DNA of 64,000 bases from Rikenellaceae bacterium (GTDB taxonomy: Bacteria > Bacteroidota > Bacteroidia > Bacteroidales > Rikenellaceae). Position 1 is the first letter of the stretch, and every line of letters starts with the position of its first letter. Shown here in pieces: positions 16,195 through 24,475 of this stretch. The notes under the pieces were generated by a model. That model ran no database searches. It was not told the DNA's origin and was given only the letters and a program-made list of their open reading frames with translations. The stretch spans positions 60,301 to 124,300 of the forward strand of contig JAFTOX010000001.1 of assembly GCA_017463585.1 (NCBI GenBank), written 5' to 3'. A program made the position numbers and the translations under genes.

Positions 16195-19100
16195 ATGAAT
16201 AACTTCAAGAAACTCAACAACTTAGTCGGTTGGATCGTCTTCGCAATCGCAACTTCGGTCTACCTGCTAACGATGGAGCCGACCGCAAGCCTCTGGGATT
16301 GCGCCGAGTTTATCGCAACATCATACAAACTCGAAGTGGGACACCCGCCCGGAGCACCGCTCTTTATGATGTTGGCGCGTCTGTTTATGCTGTTTGCACC
16401 CTCGACCGCCTCGCTGGCCGCAATGGTCAATGTGATGTCGTCGATTGCCAGCGGTTTCTGCATTCTGTTCCTCTTCTGGACAATCACCCACCTCGCACGC
16501 CGTATCTATACCGCAGGCGGTCGCGCGCTGACCAATGGCTCGGTGTGGGCAATTTTGGGTGCGGGCGCTGTGGGCGCATTGGCTTACACCTTCACCGATA
16601 CCTTCTGGTTCTCGGCTGTCGAGGGTGAGGTCTATGCTCTCTCGTCGATGTTCACTGCACTGGTTGTGTGGGCAATGCTCAAATGGGAGGACGTGGCCGA
16701 TGAGCCGCACGCAAACCGTTGGCTGATTCTGATCGCCTACCTGATGGGTCTGTCGATCGGCGTGCATATCCTGAACCTGCTGACAATCCCTGCGTTGGTA
16801 TTCATCTACTACTTCCGCAAGTGGCCGACCGTAACGCTCAAAGGTGTCGTGGCGGCAACCTGCGTGGCGGGAGCTATTCTACTGGCTGTCAATAGTATAA
16901 TCATTCCCTATACGGTTGCAGTCGGTGCGGCGGTGGATCGTCTGTTCGTCAATACGTTGGGTCTGCCCATCAATTCGGGTATGGTATTCTTCGTCTTTGC
17001 GATGTTTGCCGCTTTGGGTGCAGCCGTGTGGTTCACGCACAAGAAGGGCAAGGTGCTGCTCAATACCATTGCGCTGGCCGTTACGGTCATTATGCTCGGT
17101 TACAGTTCGTATGCCTCGATGACGATTCGTGCGGTGGCCAACCCCCCGATGAATAGCAACAACCCCAACAATCCCTATGCGTTGTTGTCGGTGCTCAACC
17201 GTGATCAGTATGGTGCTCGTCCGTTGTTGTACGGTGCTTACTACTCGACGCCGATTCTCGACGTAACGACCAAGAAGGTCTACTACGTTGGCGACGACGG
17301 CAAGTACACCTCGAAGGAGGTGCTGGACGGTTACACCTTCCCCGAGGAGCACAAGCACCTCTTCCCGCGTATGTGGAACGCCCACAAGGACTCGCGCGAG
17401 TATGAGGCGTGGGGCGCATATCGCACCCGCAGCGACTTCGCACGTGACAACGAGGGCAACATTCAGCGCGACGCAACGGGTCGCCCGATTAAGATCGAGG
17501 TGCCTGATTTCGGTAAGCGTGTGACCTACACGGACGAGAGCGGTCAGCAGCGTTCGTTCGTCGAGCCGACGTTTGGCGAGAATCTGCACTTCTTCTTCTC
17601 GTACCAGCTCAACTATATGTATTGGCGCTACTTCTTGTGGAACTTCGTGGGTCGTCAGAACGACCGCCAGGCAAGTACCTCGACGCTGACCGACGGAAAC
17701 TGGTTGTCGGGAATCCGCTTTATCGACGAGCTGTATCTCGGACCGCAGGACGATATGCCCGATGATCTGGCAGCGAACAAGGGTCGAAACAGATACTTCT
17801 TCCTGCCCTTTCTGTTGGGTCTGATCGGTCTGATCTACCAGCTCAACCGCGACCAGAAGAACTTCTCGATCGTGATGTGGCTGTTTATTATGATGGGTAT
17901 CGCGCTGGTGGTCTATTTCAACACCTCGCCCTCGGAGCCGCGCGAACGTGATTACGTCTATGCCGGTTCGTTCTACGCCTTCTCGATCTGGATCGGATTG
18001 GGCGTGCTGGCGGTGCGTGACGCATTGGCTCGCCTCACAAAGCGTGAGGGCGTGTCGATTGCTGCCGTGGCAACGGTGATCTGCGCCGTGGTGCCTTCGA
18101 TTTTGGCGGCCGAGAACTGGGACGACCACGACCGTAGCCACCGCTACGTGGCACGCGACATCGGTAGCAACTACCTCGAATCGACGCTGCCCAACTCGAT
18201 CATTCTCAACTTTGGCGATAACGACACCTTCCCGCTGTGGTACAATCAGGAGGTCGAGGGTGTACGTCCCGATGTGAAGGTAATGAATATGAGCTACTTG
18301 GGTGCTGAATGGTATATCGACCAGATGCGAATCCGCTCGAACGACGCTGCGCCCGTGCCGTTCACTCTGCCGCGCGAGAAATATACCTACTGCAACGAAT
18401 TGGTACACATCGTCGATCGTTTCGAGCGTCCCGTGGAGCTGGCCGACGTGATCGATTTCGTAGCAAGCGAGGACCGCTACTCGAAGGTGCAGATGAACGA
18501 TGGCAGCTGGAACGACTACATTCCCGCACGTCGTTTGGCTCTGCCCGTCAATAAGGAGAACGCAATCGCAAGCGGTATCGTCAGCGAGAAAGATGCTCAC
18601 CTGATGGTCGATACGGTATACATCAACTTCACTCAGGGCAAAAACTACATCGAGAAGAGCGAGTTGATGATCCTCGATATGTTGGCGCACTTCGATTGGA
18701 AGCGTCCGATCTACTTCACGCAGATCTACTCGTTGCAGAAGCTCGGTCTACTGCCCTACTTGCAGTTTGATGGCTACGCCTATCGTCTGGTGCCAATCTA
18801 CACCCCGCTTGGAGGTCGCTACGACCTCATCGGACGTATCGACACCGAGTACACATACCCGCTGATGATGGAGAAGTTCCGCTACGGAAACATCGCCGAT
18901 GAGCGTGTCTATGTCGACGGCTTCGTCACCTACAACCTCAATGTTGCACACGCACGCGACTCGTTTGCGGCGCTGGCTAAGCAGCTGGTGCGCGAGGGTG
19001 ACAAGGAGCGTGCATTGAAGGTGCTCGATAAGGGTGTTGCGACCCTGCCGTTCACGCAGTTGGAGCACTCGGAGATGAGCACCATTCCGATCATCGAGGG

Positions 19101-19371
19101 CTACTACGAGGCTGGCGGTACGGAGAAGGGCGACGCAATCCTGCGTGATTACGCTGCACAGCTGGTCGAGCATATCGACTACTACGCACGCTTCGACGGT
19201 CGATTCGCCTCGCAGGTTGATCCGATTATCGACGAGCGCTTGGAGATTTACGAGATTCTCTATATGACCGCCGCACGCTACGGTCGCCGCGAACTCATTG
19301 CCGAGATGAACGATTTCTATCGCTCGATCGGCGTCGAGGAGGCTGATCTGATTCAGCTCACCGCCGAGTAG
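16195..19371 (+). CDS. DUF2723-family polytopic membrane protein (TMEM260/O-mannosyltransferase-like)
   Basis: A 1058-residue protein. About residues 1-560 hold 11-12 hydrophobic segments, starting with VGWIVFAIATSVYLLTMEPT and the conserved LWDCAEFI and GHPPGAPLFMM loops of the DUF2723 family; Asp and Glu in DCAEF may be catalytic, by analogy with C-type glycosyltransferases. The large C-terminal part is soluble (NFGDNDTFPLWYNQEVEG, then RPIYFTQIYS, then a helical repeat region near KALKVLDKGVATLP), probably periplasmic. Bacteroidetes members are suspected protein O-glycosylation enzymes, but the activity is not shown by sequence. ATG 16195 is chosen because the frame upstream lies across the promoter. 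Confidence 0.85.
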   Translation: MNNFKKLNNLVGWIVFAIATSVYLLTMEPTASLWDCAEFIATSYKLEVGHPPGAPLFMMLARLFMLFAPSTASLAAMVNVMSSIASGFCILFLFWTITHLARRIYTAGGRALTNGSVWAILGAGAVGALAYTFTDTFWFSAVEGEVYALSSMFTALVVWAMLKWEDVADEPHANRWLILIAYLMGLSIGVHILNLLTIPALVFIYYFRKWPTVTLKGVVAATCVAGAILLAVNSIIIPYTVAVGAAVDRLFVNTLGLPINSGMVFFVFAMFAALGAAVWFTHKKGKVLLNTIALAVTVIMLGYSSYASMTIRAVANPPMNSNNPNNPYALLSVLNRDQYGARPLLYGAYYSTPILDVTTKKVYYVGDDGKYTSKEVLDGYTFPEEHKHLFPRMWNAHKDSREYEAWGAYRTRSDFARDNEGNIQRDATGRPIKIEVPDFGKRVTYTDESGQQRSFVEPTFGENLHFFFSYQLNYMYWRYFLWNFVGRQNDRQASTSTLTDGNWLSGIRFIDELYLGPQDDMPDDLAANKGRNRYFFLPFLLGLIGLIYQLNRDQKNFSIVMWLFIMMGIALVVYFNTSPSEPRERDYVYAGSFYAFSIWIGLGVLAVRDALARLTKREGVSIAAVATVICAVVPSILAAENWDDHDRSHRYVARDIGSNYLESTLPNSIILNFGDNDTFPLWYNQEVEGVRPDVKVMNMSYLGAEWYIDQMRIRSNDAAPVPFTLPREKYTYCNELVHIVDRFERPVELADVIDFVASEDRYSKVQMNDGSWNDYIPARRLALPVNKENAIASGIVSEKDAHLMVDTVYINFTQGKNYIEKSELMILDMLAHFDWKRPIYFTQIYSLQKLGLLPYLQFDGYAYRLVPIYTPLGGRYDLIGRIDTEYTYPLMMEKFRYGNIADERVYVDGFVTYNLNVAHARDSFAALAKQLVREGDKERALKVLDKGVATLPFTQLEHSEMSTIPIIEGYYEAGGTEKGDAILRDYAAQLVEHIDYYARFDGRFASQVDPIIDERLEIYEILYMTAARYGRRELIAEMNDFYRSIGVEEADLIQLTAE

Positions 19372-19378
19372 AGGGTCT

Positions 19379-19410
19379 GAATTCAAGATTAAAGATTAAT
19401 GATTAAAAAT
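19379..19410. repeat. degenerate heptamer array
   Basis: Units ATTCAAG, ATTAAAG, ATTAATG, ATTAAAA, ATT with 7-bp period between the DUF2723 stop and its terminator. Confidence 0.55.
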
Positions 19411-19411
19411 T

Positions 19412-19441
19412 AAGCCGTACCCTTCGGGGCGCGGCTTTTTT
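19412..19441 (+). terminator. terminator of the DUF2723 gene
   Basis: AAGCCGtacCC-TTC-GGggcGCGGCTT followed by seven T. Confidence 0.75.
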
Positions 19442-19560
19442 TGATTCACAATTCACAATTAATCCTGCTACGCAGGCTTTTCCTCCTTCGCGCCTCAGCC
19501 GAGTTCGAGCTACCGCCCGACTCCGCATTCGGCTTGGCGTCGGTTCACAATTCACAATTT

Positions 19561-19673
19561 TTCTTTGCTTCAAAATTAGATGTTAAAGAAGAATAACAAG
19601 TAAATCCCGCCCATATGGCGGGTCATCATTGGCGGGTCGCCCTTCGGGCGAGCCCCCCACCCGCCAATGATGA
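19561..19673. repeat. nested-hairpin repeat, copy D
   Basis: Nearly identical to copy C over its whole length, including the outer arms TCATCATTGGCGGGT and ACCCGCCAATGATGA. It differs in having six instead of eight C in the unpaired run and one A-to-C change in the flank. ATTCACA units precede it at 19444-19459 and 19545-19559. From 19674 to the promoter at 19877 there is no gene, only two hairpins: CTTGACCGATC-CGAA-GATCGGCCAAG near 19718-19743, and GTGCTT/AAGCAC at 19783-19803. Confidence 0.85.
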
Positions 19674-19876
19674 GAATTCAAAAATGATTGGCAAAACCGA
19701 AAATGGATACAAAAAAACTTGACCGATCCGAAGATCGGCCAAGCCCCAACTTTAATCTATTGATTATGAAAAATCCTCTACCGTGCTTTCGCAACGGAAG
19801 CACATAAATAACGTGACAGTTTGTCGGTTTATTGCGCTATCGTGCAAAAAAAATTCGACACCACGCAAAAAATTTA

Positions 19877-19884
19877 TATCTTTG
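19877..19884 (+). promoter_or_regulatory. -7 box of the ureohydrolase/FKBP operon
   Basis: TATCTTTG, 30 nt before ATG 19914. The -33 position is A-rich with no clear TTG. Confidence 0.55.
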
Positions 19885-19913
19885 CGACTTAGAAACAGTT
19901 ACAACACGCAATT

Positions 19914-20948
19914 ATGGAGAATCAATTCGACCCCAATGGTGTAGGTATGGCCAATGGCAACTACTACGGACTGCCGTTCAACACGGGCGAGGCGGCGCTG
20001 GTGCTCGTCGAGGCGCCGTGGGACGTTACCGTGTCGTATGGCGATGGCACGGCCGATGGTCCCGAGGCTATTCGTGAGGCCTCGACGCAGCTCGACCTAT
20101 ACGATGCCGACTACCCCGATGCGTGGCGTCGAGGCATTGCGGCGATGGCGCCCGACGAGTTGATGCGCGAGCAGAGCCGTGTGTGGCGTGCCGAGGCGAC
20201 GAAGGTGATCGAGGCGCTCGAAGCGGGCGAGGCGGACGACAATACCGACAAGCAGATCGAGGCTATCAATAGCGCTTGCTCGCTGATGAACGAGCAGGTT
20301 TACAACAAGGTTAAGTCGCTGATTCTCAATCGCAAGCTGGTCGGTTTGGTTGGTGGCGACCACTCGACTCCCTACGGTGCGGTGCGTGCCGTAGCGGAGC
20401 ATTACGAGAGCTTCGGCGTGTTGCATTTCGACGCTCACCGCGACCTGCGCGAGGCATACGAGGGTTTCGAATTTTCGCACGCCTCGATTATGTACAACCT
20501 GCTGCGCGACGTGCCTCAGATGAAGCGTCTGGTGCAGGTTGGCGTGCGCGATTTCTGCGATGCCGAGCAGGAGCTGGCCGAGCGCGAGGAGCGTGTGGTG
20601 AGCTTTACCGATCGTGCGCTGAGCCACGCCCGCTATGCAGGCAAGACGTGGGCTGAGCAGTGTGCGGAGATCGTCGAGAAGCTGCCCGAGCAGGTCTACA
20701 TCAGTTTCGACATCGACGCCCTCGAAGTGCAATATTGCCCCACGACCGGTACTCCCGTGGTGGGCGGTTTGACCTTCAATGAGGCGGCCTACCTCATTTG
20801 GCGCGTGGTCGAGAGCGGTCGCCGGATTATCGGATTCGATCTGGTCGAGGTTGCACCCGCACAGGTGGGTCATATCGACGAGATGGTTGGTGCGCGTATG
20901 CTCTATAAATTGTGCTGTGCAACACTCTCCTCGCAAACGAGTAAATAA
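19914..20948 (+). CDS. agmatinase/arginase-family ureohydrolase
   Basis: A 344-residue binuclear-manganese hydrolase expected to release urea from agmatine or a related guanidine. The metal ligands are visible in order: GGDHS (about residue 147), DAHRD (about 173), then SHASIM, and SFDIDALE (about 264) followed by PTTGTPVVGGL. The last motif normally reads DxDxxDP and here has Glu-Val in place of Asp-Pro; the two ligand Asp residues are kept. An insertion of about 40 residues (EAGEADDNTDKQ) lies before the core. The next gene, an FKBP lipoprotein, starts 21 nt downstream. Substrate assignment within the family is uncertain. Confidence 0.82.
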   Translation: MENQFDPNGVGMANGNYYGLPFNTGEAALVLVEAPWDVTVSYGDGTADGPEAIREASTQLDLYDADYPDAWRRGIAAMAPDELMREQSRVWRAEATKVIEALEAGEADDNTDKQIEAINSACSLMNEQVYNKVKSLILNRKLVGLVGGDHSTPYGAVRAVAEHYESFGVLHFDAHRDLREAYEGFEFSHASIMYNLLRDVPQMKRLVQVGVRDFCDAEQELAEREERVVSFTDRALSHARYAGKTWAEQCAEIVEKLPEQVYISFDIDALEVQYCPTTGTPVVGGLTFNEAAYLIWRVVESGRRIIGFDLVEVAPAQVGHIDEMVGARMLYKLCCATLSSQTSK

Positions 20949-20969
20949 TTAAGAATTAACAATATAACT

Positions 20970-21662
20970 ATGAAACGATTGACACTTTTTGCGGCTCTGA
21001 CGGTAGCCGTGATGTTCAGCTCGTGCGGTTCGTCGAACGGCAGCCGTGAGCTCAAAACCGAGGCCGACTCACTGGCATACGTGATCGGTATGAACGTGGG
21101 TTACAACCTCAAATACAACACCGATTCGACACTCGACGTCGAGGTGTTGTGTGCCGCAATCCGCGACACCTACAACGGCACGCTGCAAATGGATATGGAG
21201 CAGGCGGGCGCATTCTACCGCCAATACTACAACATCGTCAAGCCGCGCCGCACCAAGGCCGAGTCGGAGGCGTTCCTCTCGCGCGTGGAGCGTGAAAATT
21301 CGGACATCAAGCGCACCGATAGCGGTCTGCTCTATCTGATTGAGGCTGAGGGCGACACCATTCGTGCCGTGAAGCCCACCGATCAGGTGCGTATCCAATA
21401 CCGTGCAACGACCAAAGAGGGTCGTGAATTCGAAACAACATACGACAACAACGAGGCCGAAACATTCGCTCTGAATCAGATAGTTAAGGGTCTGAGCGAG
21501 GGTGTTCAACTGGTCGGTCAGGGTGGCAAGATCAAGCTGTGGATGCCTGCAACGCTCGGCTACGGCTCGACGGGCAACCAGAAGATCGGCGCCAACGAGG
21601 CTCTCTGCTTCGAGGTCGAGGTTGTCGAGGTGATTCCCGCAAAGGAGGAAGATGAACAATAA
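20970..21662 (+). CDS. FKBP-type peptidyl-prolyl isomerase lipoprotein (first copy)
   Basis: A 230-residue lipoprotein with lipobox MFSSC. The N-terminal helical dimerisation part (DSLAYVIGMNVGYNLKY) resembles the FKBP_N domain of FkpA/Mip-type chaperones. The C-terminal FKBP fold runs from DQVRIQYRATTKEGREFETT to FEVEVVEVIPA and has the usual LWMPATLGYGSTG active-site edge. It would assist folding of exported proteins in the periplasm. It appears co-transcribed with the ureohydrolase gene, though no functional link is evident. The paralogue follows 101 nt downstream with its own -7 box. Confidence 0.9.
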   Translation: MKRLTLFAALTVAVMFSSCGSSNGSRELKTEADSLAYVIGMNVGYNLKYNTDSTLDVEVLCAAIRDTYNGTLQMDMEQAGAFYRQYYNIVKPRRTKAESEAFLSRVERENSDIKRTDSGLLYLIEAEGDTIRAVKPTDQVRIQYRATTKEGREFETTYDNNEAETFALNQIVKGLSEGVQLVGQGGKIKLWMPATLGYGSTGNQKIGANEALCFEVEVVEVIPAKEEDEQ

Positions 21663-21721
21663 AATCGCGTAAAAATCGTTAAGTTGTCGCGCAAAAGTGG
21701 TTCATTTTCACAAAAAAACAC

Positions 21722-21729
21722 TACATTTG
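21722..21729 (+). promoter_or_regulatory. -7 box of the second FKBP gene
   Basis: TACATTTG, 34 nt before ATG 21764; the -33 region has no clear TTG. Confidence 0.5.
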
Positions 21730-21763
21730 TCCCTTCGAAACTAATTAAACAAGAAAAAGCAAT

Positions 21764-22747
21764 ATGAAGAAAATTTTGGTTATCATCGCCACCGCAGCAG
21801 CTATGCTGATGGTTTCGTGCTCGTCGAAGGATTCGTCGATCACCGTTGGCGGTTCGAGCGAGATGGACTCGCTGTCGTATGCGTTGGGTTCGAACATCGC
21901 ATATATGATTAAGTACAACCTGGGCGATCTGGACGTCAACTACGATAAGATCGGCAAGGGTATCGAGGACTTCGCTCGTGGTAAGAATTCGGTTGAGCCC
22001 GAAGAGGCTACCGAGATTTTGCAGGCTTACTTTATGTCGCCCCGCGATAGCGTGCCCTTCCGTTCGGCAGCTCACCGCGACTCGATTTCGTACGCTCTGG
22101 GTGTAGACCAGGGTAACGGTATGGAGGCTGCTCAGGTTCCCGTACAGACCAAGTGGTTGAAGCAGGCAATGGCTGACGTCAAGGCTGGCACCAGCGCATT
22201 TGGCGAGGGTCAGGACGCTGAGCGCACCACTATGGGCGTTATGCAGAACTGGTTTATGGTCGAGGCTCCCAAGATGTTCTTGAAGAAGTCGGAGGATTTC
22301 CTGGCTAAGATCGAGAAGAGCGGCAAGTGGCAGAAGACCGAGAGCGGTCTGCTCTATCAGATCGTCGAGGAGGGTGATCCCGAGTTGCGTCCTACCAAGG
22401 TTACCGACAAGGTGAAGGTTCACTACAAGGGTCTGAATATGAAGGACGAGCAGTTCGACTCGTCGTACGACCGTGGCGAGCCCGCTGAGTTCCCCCTGAA
22501 CGCAGTTATCAAGGGTTGGAGCGAGGGCGTAATGTTGCTCGGCAAGGGCGGTAAGATCAAGATGTGGTTGCACCCCGACTTGGCTTACGGTCCTCAGGCA
22601 ATGAGCCCCGAGATCGGTCCTAACTCGGCACTCTACTTCGAGGTTGAGCTGTTGGAGGTTATGCCCGACATCACAGTTGAGGAGCCCGCTGAGGGCGAGG
22701 CTGCTGAGGGAGAGGTTATCCCGGCAGAGGAGGTTGTAGCTGAGTAA
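21764..22747 (+). CDS. FKBP-type peptidyl-prolyl isomerase lipoprotein (second copy)
   Basis: A 327-residue lipoprotein with lipobox LMVSC. A long helical FKBP_N region contains two DSLSYALGSNIAY / DSISYALGVDQGN repeats. The FKBP catalytic domain follows from DKVKVHYKGLNMKDEQFDSS to LYFEVELLEVMPD, with MWLHPDLAYGPQA as the YG active-site edge. The tail (EEPAEGEAAEGEVIPAEE) is acidic and low in complexity. It is larger than the neighbouring paralogue because the helical region is duplicated. Predicted periplasmic folding catalyst; ends in a strong terminator. Confidence 0.92.
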   Translation: MKKILVIIATAAAMLMVSCSSKDSSITVGGSSEMDSLSYALGSNIAYMIKYNLGDLDVNYDKIGKGIEDFARGKNSVEPEEATEILQAYFMSPRDSVPFRSAAHRDSISYALGVDQGNGMEAAQVPVQTKWLKQAMADVKAGTSAFGEGQDAERTTMGVMQNWFMVEAPKMFLKKSEDFLAKIEKSGKWQKTESGLLYQIVEEGDPELRPTKVTDKVKVHYKGLNMKDEQFDSSYDRGEPAEFPLNAVIKGWSEGVMLLGKGGKIKMWLHPDLAYGPQAMSPEIGPNSALYFEVELLEVMPDITVEEPAEGEAAEGEVIPAEEVVAE

Positions 22748-22765
22748 GCTGAACCCCAACCACAG

Positions 22766-22802
22766 AAAAAAGGTCGCACCCCACAAGGGTTGCGGCCTTT
22801 TT
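22766..22802 (+). terminator. terminator of the second FKBP gene
   Basis: AAAAAAGGTCGCA and TTGCGGCCTTTTTT arms around a short loop, with the T run included. Confidence 0.85.
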
Positions 22803-22803
22803 T

Positions 22804-22990
22804 CTCGCCATATGGGCGAGTTTTACTATTTTCGGTTTAGCGAATCTTATTCAACTTGCAAAACCAGCAAACTCTTTGCGAACCGGCACCTTGTGTATTC
22901 TTTGCCATATGGGTGGGCGCACACTCGCGGGCTGCGGGGGTCGCCCGAAGGGCGAGCCCGCGAGTGTGTGTCGATTTCGCCGAAATCGAC
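22804..22990. repeat. nested-hairpin repeat, copy E
   Basis: Palindrome CTCGCC-ATATG-GGCGAG near 22804-22820. About 85 bp later comes a second GCCATATGGG word, then outer arms CACACTCGCGGGC (22920-22932) and GCCCGCGAGTGTG (22956-22968). These enclose a G run and inner hairpin TCGCCC-GAA-GGGCGA. A trailing hairpin GTCGATTTC-GCC-GAAATCGAC lies at 22970-22990. The gap 22748-23067 holds this repeat, one terminator and a promoter, but no gene. Confidence 0.8.
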
Positions 22991-23006
22991 AAGCGTGAAT
23001 TAAAAA

Positions 23007-23038
23007 TTGTGAATTGTGAATTTTTTTACATATTTTTG
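23007..23038 (+). promoter_or_regulatory. promoter of the TlpA-like lipoprotein gene
   Basis: TTG at 23007-23009 and TATTTTTG at 23031-23038, spaced 21 nt, 29 nt before ATG 23068. The -33 TTG lies inside two ATTGTGA units, the complement of the ATTCACA-family repeat. Confidence 0.55.
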
Positions 23039-23067
23039 TAAAAAGTAAAACCAAAATAGTAAAAACA

Positions 23068-24345
23068 ATGAAACGTATTACGATGATTCTCTGTTCGTTA
23101 CTTGCGGCGGCGTGTGCAGGCAACCAGCCCACGACCGAACAAAATACCGACGCGGCGGTGCACTGCCATATCGAGGGTAAGGTGCACAACCGCCCCCAAT
23201 CTGACGAGTTGTGGCTCTTTGTCGGAATCGACGGAATGGTGGCGCAGTCGTCGCGACCTCACACCATAATCGATATTCGCGGGGGTGTTTTCAGCTGCGA
23301 CCTATACCTCGACGAACCGCAATATTGCGAGTTGGTGTTTGCCGAGGAGAGGGCGAACGGATCGTGGCGTCCGATCGACTTTATGGCCGACAACAGCACC
23401 GTGAAATTTGACCTCTACCCCGAAGATGAGTTTATGAAGAACAAAATCGAGGGAACGGGTGCAACGGCTGAGTATCAATCATATAAGTCCCAACTGCGCG
23501 CAATGCAGGAGCAGGTTCAGAAGGAGTATGACAAGCTCTACGATGAGAACCGCTACAACACCAAGGAGTACGACGCGCTGATTGCCCAGATCGAGGCGAT
23601 CAAGGAGAATACTCCCGAGCGCACGGCGCTGATTGAGCAGTTGCACGCGATGACCGACGAGGAGCAATACACGCCCGAGGCTATCGCACTGCGCAAACGC
23701 AGCAAGGTCGAATATAAGGAGGCTCAGCTCTCGATTGTCGAGGGTGAGCCGTCGTTGGCACGCTTGGCGCTGCTGGCTCGTCAGATGGTCTATCGTCTGC
23801 CCGATCAGGAGTTTATCGACGTGTTTGATGAGGTCTATGCTATCGAAATGCCCGAAAATTCGATGACCCACTTCTGCCGCCGTCAGATCGACGGACTGAG
23901 CTTGCAGGTGGGCAATCACTACGTCGATTTCGAGGCTCCCGACCTCGATGGGCAGATGTATCGTCTGTCGGAGATGGTCGAGGGCGCGAAGATCGTGCTG
24001 CTCGATCTGTGGGCGTCGTGGTGCGGTCCGTGCCGACGTGCGTCGATGGAGATGATTCCGTTGTACGAAAAGTATAAGGATCAGGGATTTATGGTCATTG
24101 GCATTGCACGCGAAAGCGGCTCGACCGACGCAATGAAGGCAGCAATCCGCAAGGACGGCTATGAGTGGCCGCAGTTGGTTGAGCTGGACGACCGTGCAAA
24201 TATCTGGTCGCAATATGGTTGCATAAATGGTGCAGGTCGTCGCATTTTGTTCAACGGCGAGGGCGAAATTTTGGCGTTCGATCCGACAATCGAGGAACTG
24301 ACAGCCGAGGTCGAAAAGCACCTTGGAGCACCGAAAGCAGAGTAA
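23068..24345 (+). CDS. TlpA-like thiol-disulfide oxidoreductase lipoprotein
   Basis: A 425-residue lipoprotein with lipobox AAACA-type cleavage (LLAAACAGN, Cys13). The N-terminal β-domain (VHCHIEGKVHNRP to VKFDLYPEDEF) matches the DUF4369 pattern found before thioredoxin domains in Bacteroidetes. A charged helical linker (EQVQKEYDKLYDENRYNTKE) follows. The thioredoxin/AhpC-like domain from about residue 290 (NHYVDFEAPDLDGQMYRLSE) holds the redox centre WASWCGPCRRAS. It would reduce disulfides in the periplasm. It is flanked by a nested-hairpin repeat and a terminator, so it is probably monocistronic. Confidence 0.88.
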   Translation: MKRITMILCSLLAAACAGNQPTTEQNTDAAVHCHIEGKVHNRPQSDELWLFVGIDGMVAQSSRPHTIIDIRGGVFSCDLYLDEPQYCELVFAEERANGSWRPIDFMADNSTVKFDLYPEDEFMKNKIEGTGATAEYQSYKSQLRAMQEQVQKEYDKLYDENRYNTKEYDALIAQIEAIKENTPERTALIEQLHAMTDEEQYTPEAIALRKRSKVEYKEAQLSIVEGEPSLARLALLARQMVYRLPDQEFIDVFDEVYAIEMPENSMTHFCRRQIDGLSLQVGNHYVDFEAPDLDGQMYRLSEMVEGAKIVLLDLWASWCGPCRRASMEMIPLYEKYKDQGFMVIGIARESGSTDAMKAAIRKDGYEWPQLVELDDRANIWSQYGCINGAGRRILFNGEGEILAFDPTIEELTAEVEKHLGAPKAE

Positions 24346-24373
24346 AATCGTTCGTAAAAAGATAAAATCGGGC

Positions 24374-24404
24374 AAAATCTCGCACTTCACGGTGCGGGAT
24401 TTTG
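24374..24404 (+). terminator. terminator of the TlpA-like gene
   Basis: AAAATCTCGCAC-TTCACG-GTGCGGGATTTT followed by T residues. Confidence 0.75.
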
Positions 24405-24431
24405 TTTTTTCGAGCGAAATGCGTACTTTTA
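24401..24431 (+). promoter_or_regulatory. possible cysS promoter
   Basis: TTTG at 24401-24404, 19-nt spacer, TACTTTTA at 24424-24431 (last base differs from consensus). The -33 box overlaps the preceding terminator. Confidence 0.4.
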
Positions 24432-24475
24432 TGGGTTAATTCGAAACATTAATAACTATTTAGAATAAAAGTGTT

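Noticed and set aside
16879..18690. Minus-strand open frame of 603 codons inside the DUF2723 gene
   Set aside because: Same codon-bias shadow; no recognisable motif, no promoter, and the sense gene is complete and conserved in pattern.
19674..19876. Two hairpins as a riboswitch for the ureohydrolase gene
   Set aside because: Both lie upstream of the predicted -7 box at 19877, so they would not be in the transcript; no known aptamer pattern was recognised.
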